A DNA stretch of 51,240 bases from Nemertoderma westbladi. Lineage: Eukaryota > Xenacoelomorpha > Nemertodermatida > Nemertodermatidae. Position numbers and translations under genes: made by a program. This document shows, one piece after another, positions 43,561-51,240 of this stretch (positions are counted from its first letter, which is position 1; each line of letters begins with the position of its first letter). Below the pieces are notes generated by a model. That model did no database searches. It had not been told where the DNA came from and saw only the letters and a program-made list of their open reading frames with translations. Location of the stretch: positions 1 through 51,240 of the forward strand of contig JAUCBJ010007306.1 in the NCBI GenBank assembly GCA_032718475.1, written 5' to 3'.

Positions 43561-44453
43561 TGTTCGCGCTTTCAGACCTTTAGCAGTTTAACCTGCCAAT
43601 TTTAGTTGTCCTCTTGTTTATAAATCGACTTTAGCCTATAACAATTATTTAGTGCACATGAAGTTACATTAGCCGAAGCCAGTCTATGCGCGATCATTCA
43701 CCCACTGTTAAGGGAGACTGGATTCGGATGCTTTGAAGGGATTGCGGTGCAGACCTACGGTATTATTCGATTGATCGTTACTATATAATCTCTGACAAAT
43801 ATATTTACTTTCGGGGAAATATTAACAGTTCCTTTAGGACGTGGCGCTTTAAGTATAAAAACAGAGTTATGACTTATACTAATCACAACTAGATGGCTAC
43901 TGAGTTTCGTAAATAGCGCATTCTTTAGGAGATGCTTTATTATCTGTCACACTACTGCACACGACTTCACACTATTTCACACTGATCTGCCGACCGTCAC
44001 TGAATTTGATCATATATAAGGAAGATCGCAACTGACACTTGTAGGGATTATGAAATAGCATTTAATTCACACAAAAAACACTATAATGTAAGTCGCAATT
44101 GCTACAGGTAACCGGTCCCTCTTACCTTCAGTAATCAAGAAGATTGGGGTTTTATGATTATTTATCGGTATTCTCCAAATATAACAACATATCCATCAAT
44201 ATACAACAATTAATAACAGACAGTGAACAGAAGTAAAATAATGCGGTGAAAGTAATGTTCCCAGAGTTATGCAGGCCAGCAATGTTTCAGGAAATAGTGC
44301 TCCAGTATAATAGATTTACGTTCTTGTAATCAAAGCCATCTAATGTTTTGGCCAAAGTCTGAAACTTCTACAGAAGCACAGAAGAATTCTAAGCCGGTGT
44401 TCTGAGGCTCAGAAAAGGTAAACAAAGACCGTAATGCATTGCGCGGTTTTACA
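43561..44453 (-). mobile_element. LTR of the R3 family, diverged, inverted relative to R3
   Basis: Starts TGTTCGCGCTTTCAGACCTT and ends GCGGTTTTACA, the complement of an R3-type LTR. It aligns with the solo LTR at 5565-6786 over most of its length but is shorter (893 bp). It lies 269 bp from the R3 3' LTR in head-to-head orientation. The flanks (GAGGAG / TAGGCC) do not form a target duplication, so the right side was rearranged or this is the remnant of a longer insertion. Confidence 0.75.
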
Positions 44454-44475
44454 TAGGCCCCTCAGGGGCCTATGT
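44451..44475. repeat. 25-bp perfect palindrome at LTR/tRNA junction
   Basis: ACATAGGCCCCT-C-AGGGGCCTATGT: 12-bp arms around one base. It overlaps the last bases of the LTR and the 5' end of the tRNA-like sequence. Confidence 0.9.
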
Positions 44476-44539
44476 GGTGTAGTGGTTAGCATACCTGAAC
44501 GTTTATCGGGAGAAGCGGGTTCGATTCCCGCTGGTGGCG
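44468..44539 (+). pseudogene. tRNA pseudogene, anticodon position GTT
   Basis: D arm GTG-TAGTGGTTAG-CAT, anticodon stem CCTGA/TCGGG with 7-nt loop ACGTTTA (GTT at 44501-44503), T arm GCGGG-TTCGATT-CCCGC. Both Pol III boxes are intact (TAGTGGTTAGC and GGTTCGATTCC), and a T6 run follows at 44546-44551. Faults: the acceptor stem GCCTATG/TGGTGGC pairs poorly, and position 33 is C instead of U. The 5' end is merged into a palindrome. The body resembles Asp/Glu-type tRNAs rather than tRNA-Asn. Confidence 0.6.
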
Positions 44540-44874
44540 AATTCATTTTTTCCGCTCCATTTGCTATAGAGTTGGATCATCCTTAGTCCTGTTTAATTAC
44601 TTATAATTTATACAATCTATGGATGTTAAACACATATACAATTATAATAATTTATCTATATATTTATTTAATTAATATAATAAATTTTTCTATTATTATA
44701 AAAATGTGAATTAAAATTGAACAAATTTTCAAACAAACTTTCATCAAACTTTTTGTTTTTCAATTTTAATTCTTAATTTTTAGTGAGGTCTTGTTGTTTA
44801 TATGTGACAATAGTAATTATAATAAAAAAAATAAAATTTAAGATAAATATATAATATTCGATATAGGGAATTTA
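44540..44874 (+). other. AT-rich upstream region of the GGT gene
   Basis: Mostly A/T, with TATATATTTATTTAATTAAT near 44655. It presumably holds the promoter and 5' UTR of the following gene, but no specific element can be defended. Confidence 0.4.
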
Positions 44875-46728
44875 ATGGCTGAAGTTAAACTGGAACCTGT
44901 TCGTCAGGACGCAAACAATGCAACCTCCAACAATGCCAAAACGGGAGAAGTTGTTATTGACATGGAAGGAAAACAATGCAGCGAAAAACGATGTGGGAAG
45001 ATAATTGCGGCACTGTTGTTTGTTGTCATTGTTGTCATTGTTGTTACAGTGTTAGTTGTGCTGAAACCATGGAATACTAAAAGTAAATTACAGATTGAGT
45101 TCGAGAATGCAGCTGTATCAGCAGACCACGAGATTTGTTCCAAAATCGGCGTTGATATCCTCAAACAGAACGGTTCCGCGGTAGACGCCGCTATAGCAAC
45201 AGCATTGTGTGGCTGCTCCATACATTTCCATTCTTGTGGTTTAGGCGGCGGGTTGTTTATGGTCATCTACGATAAATCAACCAATCAGACGTCAACAATC
45301 GACGCCAGGGAAGTCGCGCCTCTAGCGGCCAACTCGACCATGTATGAAGGCCTCCCAGAGGGATCGTCGCTCAACGGGGGGTTGGCCATCGCTGTCCCGG
45401 GCCAAGTCGCCGGTTACTGGTTAGCTCACCAAAAATACGGGCGGATTCCGTGGAAGGATCTCTTCACTCCTACGGTAGAACTCCTGAAGAATGGATTTCC
45501 AATAAGCGAAATTACAATAAAATATATTGAAAACAGCGAGAGAAACAAGAAGAACATTAACCAAAGTGAATATTTCCGGGACATTTTGTTAGATAGTTTA
45601 GGGAATTTGAAGGAAGCCGGCGAAATTATAACATTATGTAAACTATCTGAAACTTTGGATGTTATCTCTAATGCCCGAAACGCTGATGAACTGTTTTATG
45701 AGGGAACACTAGCAAGTACTTTAGTGGAAGATATGCAGAATTCTGGAAGTATTATTACCATAAACGACCTTAAGATGTACAAAGCTCTTGAAAAAGATCC
45801 GATTACAATAGACCTTGGTAAATACAGACTAGTGACAACCACGGGACCATCTGGAGGACCAGTAGTTGCAATGATACTGGGAATAATAGAACAGTTTAAC
45901 TTCACAAGTGAAAGCATTGCTACAATCGATGCGCAAGCCAAAACCATTCATGTAATAGTCGAGAGCTTCAAATTCGCTTACGGTGCTGGAATGCATCTGG
46001 GAGACCCTGATAAAGTAGATGGTGTCGAAGCTTTTATTGAGTCCATGGTTTCTGATGAGGTTATTAAATGGGTTACAAATCATATTAATGAAACTACTAG
46101 CACGGATTATAAAAACTACAACATTTCTAACTATCAGAAAGCATCACCAACTGGCACTTCACATCTGTCTGTATTGTCACCAGATGGCTCGGCGGTGTCT
46201 CTTACAACAAGCTTAAACACTTTCGCAGGATCCTTTGTTGTTTCCCCAAGTACTGGGATCATATTCAACAACGAAATGGATGACTTCAGTCAACCTGGGA
46301 AGAAAAATGCCTTCGATTTGGCTCCCAGTGATGAAAATTTTATAGAGCCGGGTAAACGACCACAAAGTTCGATGAGTCCTGTTTTAGTCTTAGACGAGAA
46401 TGACGATGTTGTTATGGTATTGGGTGGGGCAGGAGGTTCTAGAATTATTTCTGCAGTTTCCCAGGTTATTATAGACAGTCTTTTCTTCGGCATGGATATT
46501 AAAGAAAGCGTCGATTGCCTTAGAATACACCATCAATTACTTCCAATGACGTTGCAATACGAGGAAGGTTTAGATCTTAATATACTGAGTAAACTTGTCG
46601 AACGCGGACATAAGATACGCAAACTCAAGAAGGCTTCAAGTAATGTTCAAGCTATTTTCCGTACAAAGGAAGGGATTATCCAAGCTTACTCTGATCCAAG
46701 GAAGGGTGGAGTGGCTGCAGGTTTCTAG
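44875..46728 (+). CDS. GGT1-like: Gamma-glutamyltranspeptidase (glutathione hydrolase), single exon
   Basis: 617 residues from ATG 44875 to TAG, a normal length for animal GGT. Type II membrane protein: a cytosolic tail (1-42), one hydrophobic segment 'IIAALLFVVIVVIVV' (about 43-63), then the extracellular enzyme. The proenzyme cleaves itself before Thr428 in 'PTGTSHLSVLSPDGSAVS', which becomes the N-terminal nucleophile of the small subunit. Also present are 'GLGGGLFMVIYD', 'DAREVAP', 'GQVAGYWLAHQKYGRIPW', 'NNEMDDFSQPG', 'RPQSSMSPVL' and 'LGGAGGSRII', which match the substrate-pocket and oxyanion residues of the family. It removes or transfers the gamma-glutamyl group of glutathione at the cell surface. 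No introns, unlike vertebrate GGT genes; either a retrogene or intron loss. Confidence 0.95.
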   Translation: MAEVKLEPVRQDANNATSNNAKTGEVVIDMEGKQCSEKRCGKIIAALLFVVIVVIVVTVLVVLKPWNTKSKLQIEFENAAVSADHEICSKIGVDILKQNGSAVDAAIATALCGCSIHFHSCGLGGGLFMVIYDKSTNQTSTIDAREVAPLAANSTMYEGLPEGSSLNGGLAIAVPGQVAGYWLAHQKYGRIPWKDLFTPTVELLKNGFPISEITIKYIENSERNKKNINQSEYFRDILLDSLGNLKEAGEIITLCKLSETLDVISNARNADELFYEGTLASTLVEDMQNSGSIITINDLKMYKALEKDPITIDLGKYRLVTTTGPSGGPVVAMILGIIEQFNFTSESIATIDAQAKTIHVIVESFKFAYGAGMHLGDPDKVDGVEAFIESMVSDEVIKWVTNHINETTSTDYKNYNISNYQKASPTGTSHLSVLSPDGSAVSLTTSLNTFAGSFVVSPSTGIIFNNEMDDFSQPGKKNAFDLAPSDENFIEPGKRPQSSMSPVLVLDENDDVVMVLGGAGGSRIISAVSQVIIDSLFFGMDIKESVDCLRIHHQLLPMTLQYEEGLDLNILSKLVERGHKIRKLKKASSNVQAIFRTKEGIIQAYSDPRKGGVAAGF

Positions 46729-46885
46729 AATAATAATGCTTTTAGGTTCCCTAAAAGCAACTTAGGATATATTTTTTGTTTCGATATCTACATAGCCGGT
46801 AGCATTATCTACTTTATTTTAAATCTGTATTGGTATAACTGATAACAATTAACTTCTATTTGAAGTAAAAGCTTGAAAATCCAAT

Positions 46886-46891
46886 AATAAA
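46886..46891 (+). terminator. AATAAA polyadenylation signal for GGT
   Basis: Lies 158 nt after the stop and overlaps the first bases of the foldback element that starts at 46888. Confidence 0.6.
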
Positions 46892-47167
46892 GAGTTAATT
46901 GTATTTCATTTATTAATCAAGCACAAGTAAAAACCTTACCGGTAGGTATGTCAGTGCCAAAGTATGCAAAAAACTAAAAAGCAACAAGACCTAGACGTGA
47001 AACTTACCGATCAGCTGGCTGTCGTCAGCTGATCACTGATTGCATGCAACGTCTAGGTCTTGTTGCTTTTTAGTTTTTTACACACTGTACTTTGGCACTG
47101 ACATACCTACCGGTAAGTTTTTTACTTACCGTGCTTGATTAATAAATAAAATACAATTAACTCTTTA
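46888..47167. mobile_element. 280-bp foldback MITE
   Basis: Arms 46888-46998 and 47049-47167 are near-perfect inverted repeats starting TAAAGAGTTAATTG and ending CAATTAACTCTTTA. The ~50-nt loop contains a second hairpin (GATCAGCTG...CAGCTGATC). No coding capacity. The terminal TAA/TTA suggests a TA or TTA-type target. Confidence 0.85.
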
Positions 47168-48500
47168 ACTTCTATTTATTGTGTACACAAATTATTGATT
47201 ATATCATTTGTTTTATTCCTTCTAATTGTTGTTAATTATTGCTGTATAATCTTTATTGTTCACCTTGCTATTGTGGTTAGTAGCCAACTACTGTAGGTTA
47301 GTACCGGTATACAAAGACTCCCCTTGTTCGCTGTAAAAGCAGAATACTGGTAGAGGTCCCCGTCGTAGCCATCCATGGATTTATTAGATATGTGAAGTGG
47401 CCGTCACCGCCACTCAGTGTAACTGTATAGTAGAACTGAAACTATAGTTAAAATAAAACTGTAACATTATTGAATGAATGATCGCAACCAGTTGTTGACG
47501 GATACCAGTACAGTGTACACTGTGTACATGCAGGTGTACAGCAGTACTGTGGTTAGCCTGAAAGCTTGTCTAAACTTCAAGGGTAGTAAGTGACAAGAGT
47601 GTCGGTAGAAAACACTCGAACTATATGAGTAACGTTTCGGCCTTCCGGCCTACTTCAGATTCTTCTAATAAATAACGTGTGCAAAAATCCAAACCAAATT
47701 AGAGTAACGCAAACCAGTAAAGAATTACTGAATTAAACTATAACTAATACAGTGACGGAAATAGGATATCAGAAAATATTCGCCTGATTACTAGTGTAAT
47801 ATAAGACATCAACGTGAAGGTACAGGGTATGCATGCTGCGGTTGGCGGTAACTGTAGGCCGCTTCGTCACTACCAGATGACTACAAAGACTGACTGGGAT
47901 TGCATGAGCATGTCTGCATGTGGACATGATAGCATGAGTGTAGGGAGTTACCGTACTGTTGTAGTGATCGTGATGACGCGACCGAAATGTGTTTATCATT
48001 TTCATGTTTACAACCACCAATTCACATATTTCAAAAGCTGGACTCAAATTTGGTATGCGAAATTTTAAGCTCTACTTTAAAAAAAGCTGCCAGCACCTCA
48101 TTGAAAATTATAATTATTGTTATTATGTTATTAATATTATTATTATGGTTATTGCATTAAACTTTGAATACTCCAATCTAATAAAACTTTTCTGCCTGGA
48201 ATTCGGCAAGGAACATCCCTCCAGCCCAATATTGTATATCGTGTACAGCACACCCTAGGCTTAATAACGATTTACCAAAAAATTTAAACCTGAACCTAAA
48301 ATATTATTTTAGCGCAAAATCGCAGAAGTGCTGAGGAGAAGACCTGGATGCTTGAAAATTATTGTGATGAAAACTTTATCTAATTATTAATACTGTACCT
48401 CTAGTTGCCTAAATGCTGATACGCCGGATCTACTGTACCAATAAATTTATATCAGTGAGAAATAAAATCATCTATTTCGGAAGTTGATTTGGGAACTACT
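47168..48500. other. Intergenic DNA, small repeat fragments
   Basis: No gene. Small palindromic words (GTACACTGTGTAC near 47514) and short open frames without protein signatures. Contains the hammerhead-like motif at 47600-47680. Confidence 0.55.
47600..47680 (-). ncRNA. Degenerate hammerhead-ribozyme-like motif of a retroelement
   Basis: The minus strand reads CTGAAGTAGGCCGGAAGG + CCGAAACGTTACTC. The CUGA..., a 4-bp stem GGCC/GGCC with GGAA loop, and the GAAA box are in hammerhead order. The CUGANGA core has an extra or changed base (CUGAAGUA) and helix III is not clear. Such motifs are known at the ends of Penelope-like elements. Probably a truncated, inactive copy. Confidence 0.35.
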
Positions 48501-48509
48501 ATTACCAGC

Positions 48510-48732
48510 TGTGGAAGGATTAAGTACCGTTAAGTGGTACTCAAGACTTTGCTTGGTCTAAAGGGCAGTGTACCCACAACGAATCCCCATATCTTGAATT
48601 GGGAAGAACACCTTTGAGCTCCATCATAAAAATGAGAACAGCTACATTTATCCAAAAATTTCTGAGACAAAAGACACCGAGGCGGGTAAATATTTAATTA
48701 AACTTTCAAAGATCACAGATCTCAGCGCGATG
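48510..48732 (+). pseudogene. Possible Ig-like domain exon remnant
   Basis: The frame at 48610-48715 reads 'FELHHKNENSYIYPKISETK' and then 'DTEAGKYLIKLSKITD'. The ...(D/E)AGKY ending is the F-strand signature of immunoglobulin domains, and 'VKWYS' occurs about 30 codons upstream in another frame. No splice sites were verified, and it runs straight into the 44-bp array. Could be chance. Confidence 0.25.
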
Positions 48733-49478
48733 CAAACCGAGGGACTCACTTCTCTGGAGGCTTCAATTCGTCGATACAAACCGAGGCACTCACTTCTCTG
48801 GAGGCTTCAATTCGTCGATACAAACCGAGGGACTCACTTCTCCTGAGGCTTCAATTCGTCGATACAAACCGAGGGACTCACTTCTCTGGAGGCTTCAATT
48901 CGTCGATACAAACCGAGGGACTCACTTCTCTGGAGGCTTCAATTCGTCGATACAAACCGAGGGACTCACTTCTCTGGAGGCTTCAATTCGTCGATACAAA
49001 CCGAGGGACTCACTTCTCTGGAGGCTTCAATTCGTCGATACAAACCGAGGGACTCACTTCTCTGGAGGCTTCAATTCGTCGATACAAACCGAGGGACTCA
49101 CTTCTCTGGAGGCTTCAATTCGTCGATACAAACCGAGGGAATCACTTCTCCTGAGGCTTCAATTCGTCGATACAAACCGAGGGACTCACTTCTCCTGAGG
49201 CTTCAATTCGTCGATACAAACCGAGGGACTCACTTCTCTGGAGGCTTCAATTCGTCGATACAAACCGAGGGACTCACTTCTCTGGAGGCTTCAATTCGTC
49301 GATACAAACCGAGGGACTCACTTCTCTGGAGGCTTCAATTCGTCGATACAAACCGAGGGACTCACTTCTCTGGAGGCTTCAATTCGTCGATACAAACCGA
49401 GGGACTCACTTCTCTGGAGGCTTCAATTCGTCGATACAAACCGAGGCATTCACTTCTCCTGAGGCTTCAATTCGTCGA
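48733..49478 (+). repeat. 44-bp tandem array, about 17 copies
   Basis: The unit starts CAAACCGAGGGACTCACTTC, continues TCTGGAGGCTTCAATTCG and ends TCGATA. Copies are nearly identical. Two variants differ at CTCTGGAGG/CTCCTGAGG, with a few at GGGACTC/GGCACTC/GGAATC. The unit length is not a multiple of three and all frames shift between copies. Confidence 0.95.
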
Positions 49479-50065
49479 AAAGCAGAACATAATAAATCAA
49501 AATATGTAACAATATTATCTCTAAATATATGGAGATTATTATGTTATATGATATACAGTAGGAGGGAAACTTGGCGCAAATCCCATCTCAGCGAATTAAC
49601 TGGTCTCAATTATAAATTATCAATTAAGGGAAGATAGGATGTTCTAGTGGCATTTTATTCGAACCAAAACAATAAACTAAAATTAAAAGCTATTATTTGC
49701 ACCGACCTCCCCCCCCCCCCCCCCCTCACCAATTAGAATCCTTAGTTTATCCAACCACTCGTAGGCCGATTACCACCTTATAAAGTCCTACTTTACATCG
49801 TAACATTTACTTTACATAGTTATTGCAACTCTCGATGGCGAACGTTAGACGCAATTCCGAAAACATTAAGGGTTAGAAATAAAACAGTTTATTAATTTAA
49901 AATCGTACATACCGGATTACCATGAGATAAAAACAACACAACGCACACTACAATAAATTCATTAGGTAACATTTTGGTACAGAGATAGAAAAATGCCACA
50001 CAATATATCTTTATAACTTAAAAGAGGCCGGTTTTGGTAATAATTCTCATTGTAGGTGTAATTCT

Positions 50066-50102
50066 CATATTAGGTACCGGTACAGTACCGGTACCTAATA
50101 TG
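50066..50102. repeat. 37-bp perfect palindrome
   Basis: CATATTAGGTACCGGTAC, one central A, then the exact complement GTACCGGTACCTAATATG. Confidence 0.95.
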
Positions 50103-50294
50103 TTATTCTAGAGGTTTGACTTTATTTTTCACAAATAAATATATTTAGTTAACCAGTTTACGTAAAAAAAATGCGTGGGTTGCACTTTAAACACTAAGAC
50201 TATCACAGTTTGGACTCAAATAACGTGATAGTTTTTTTGATAGAGTAAAGAGGTGTCTACAAATCTATCAGACAAATTTGGAATTGATTCGCCG

Positions 50295-50309
50295 CCGCTA
50301 GGTGGCGCT
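50295..50309. promoter_or_regulatory. CTCF-like binding word CCGCTAGGTGGCGCT
   Basis: Differs from the CCASYAGRKGGCRS consensus only at the third base. It lies about 370 bp beyond the 3' end of the zinc-finger gene. Confidence 0.35.
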
Positions 50310-50574
50310 GTAACTTTATATAAATTTTCATGTTTGTTATTAATAATGTTAACTTTTAATAACCAACAATTTGTAAAAGTTGTCTGATACTTTTATACAG
50401 AGTTTACTATAGAGAGACACTCACAAATTATAACTTCAAAAATCAATTACATAAATTATATTATATTATTAATTAATTATTACAGTAGGTACTAAATTAA
50501 ATATGGTATACATTAGGTATAAATTAATTAATTTATTTATAAATTATTTATTATTAAAACGTATCCTAATATAA

Positions 50575-50580
50575 TTTATT
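50575..50580 (-). terminator. AATAAA polyadenylation signal for the zinc-finger gene
   Basis: TTTATT on the plus strand, about 92 nt after the stop codon of the minus-strand gene. Confidence 0.55.
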
Positions 50581-50671
50581 TAGTCTATTCTTCCTTGTGG
50601 GAAAGAAGAAGTTCAGGTAATTAAATCAGATCGAGCGACTAAAGACTTTCCTTCCCTCGATAAACAACAGT

Positions 50672-51240
50672 TTACTGATTCTTCACGCTGTGCTGGTTGC
50701 GTTTATGGGTCGCTAGATTGGATGAAACGGAGAACGCTTTACCGCAAGTGTCACAGATGTAGGGTTTATCTCCTGTGTGGAGGCGTTGGTGGGTTGTTAG
50801 ATGGGAACTGTTGGTGAATGATTTACTACAGACGTTACAACTGTAGGGTTTATCTCCAGTGTGAGTACGATTGTGTTCTATTAGATGGGCGTTCTGTGAG
50901 AAAGCTTTGTTGCACATAATACATTGGAACGGTTTCTCCCCAGAGTGAGTGCGTTGGTGGCGTGTTAGATTGGACTGTGTGCTGAAAGCTTTACTACATG
51001 TAGAGCAGCTGAACGGTTTCTCCCCAGAGTGAGTGCGTTGGTGGCGTGTTAGACTGGACTGTAGGCTGAAAGCTTTACTACATGTAGAGCAGCTGAACGG
51101 TTTCTCACCAGAGTGAACCCTTTCGTGCTCCATTAGTTGGGATTTACATCCAAACACTTTCCCACAAGAACTACATCCCAAACTATCAACTGGTTTATCT
51201 GAACTGGAATGTTTCTTGGGACCAGTCGGAACGTTGGAAC
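50672..51240 (-). CDS. C2H2 zinc-finger protein, C-terminal part (runs off the window)
   Basis: The frame is open from the window edge (51240) to TAA at 50672-50674, about 189 residues, and has no start codon in view, so the gene continues to the right. Six consecutive C2H2 fingers: CSSCGKVF, CSTCSKAFSLQSSLTRHQRTH, CSTCSKAFSTQSNLTRHQRTH, CIMCNKAFSQNAHLIEHNRTH, CNVCSKSFTNSSHLTTHQRLH and CDTCGKAFSVSSNLATHKRNQ-H. Linkers are SGEKP/TGDKP (Kruppel type). The last finger has four residues between its histidines, and a short tail SVKNQ follows. Fingers 2 and 3 are near-duplicates. Likely a nuclear DNA-binding regulator; the N-terminal domain is outside the window. Confidence 0.9.
   Translation of the reverse strand, partial: SNVPTGPKKHSSSDKPVDSLGCSSCGKVFGCKSQLMEHERVHSGEKPFSCSTCSKAFSLQSSLTRHQRTHSGEKPFSCSTCSKAFSTQSNLTRHQRTHSGEKPFQCIMCNKAFSQNAHLIEHNRTHTGDKPYSCNVCSKSFTNSSHLTTHQRLHTGDKPYICDTCGKAFSVSSNLATHKRNQHSVKNQ

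Larger units (their letters stand above)
49479..50574. other. Intergenic DNA with poly-C run and palindrome
   Basis: AT-rich and non-coding, with a 17-base poly-C run at 49709-49725. It also contains the 37-bp palindrome at 50066 and a CTCF-like word at 50295. Confidence 0.6.

Noticed and set aside
44468-44539. Functional tRNA-Asn(GTT) gene
   Set aside because: The acceptor stem has mismatches, position 33 is C, and the body resembles other tRNA types; called a pseudogene.
48733-49478. CRISPR array
   Set aside because: The units are contiguous 44-bp tandem copies without unique spacers, in an animal genome.

Overview
The window looks like repeat-dense nuclear DNA of an invertebrate animal. 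Evidence: an intact single-exon gamma-glutamyltranspeptidase gene (44875-46728, +), a C2H2 zinc-finger gene running off the right edge (50672-51240, -), BEL/Pao LTR retrotransposons, several non-LTR (LINE) families, tRNA-like and TIR elements, satellites and no operon structure. Frequent ACCGGT/GGCCTA words and long poly-C runs recur throughout. I cannot fix the phylum from the sequence; a marine invertebrate is a guess. About 43 kb of the 51 kb is transposon, much of it nested.

Left block (1-8300): an old LINE ('LINE-1', +) is cut twice. A BEL/Pao remnant (R1, from the left edge to 3428) and a TIR DNA transposon (T1, 3636-7292, TA target duplication) sit inside it. T1 in turn carries a solo LTR (5565-6786, GGAAT target duplication). 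Middle-left (8300-17450): AT-rich DNA, a second LINE (10597-12661, +, with a 31-bp tail array) and an RTE-like LINE on the minus strand (14860-17450) split by a ~1.06-kb TIR element (15663-16719).

Central block (18030-44453): the endonuclease region of one further LINE ('LINE-4') can be read across three LTR insertions. These are R2 (18165-25854, minus strand, ATTAC target duplication, BEL-like, 2.0-kb LTR, internal deletion), R3 (25988-43291, plus strand, ACATC target duplication) and an LTR of the R3 family (43561-44453). R3 is the main find: a 17.3-kb BEL/Pao element with two 1171-bp LTRs in which I saw a single difference. It has a complete domain set (gag DUF1759-like region, zinc knuckles, protease, RT, RNase H, integrase), a 3.6-kb repeat-filled leader containing its own TIR element, and an extra unrecognised reading frame between pol and the 3' LTR. 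Despite the young LTRs, gag-pol has an in-frame TGA and a frame change, and the extra frame is broken about six times, so this copy was probably mobilised in trans or by readthrough.

Right block (44454-51240): a tRNA pseudogene beside a perfect palindrome, the GGT gene with a foldback MITE at its 3' end, a hammerhead-like retroelement scrap, a possible Ig-domain exon scrap, a 17-copy 44-bp array, a 37-bp perfect palindrome, and the zinc-finger gene. Only GGT and the zinc-finger gene look like functional host genes. All alignments were done by eye, so percent identities are approximate.
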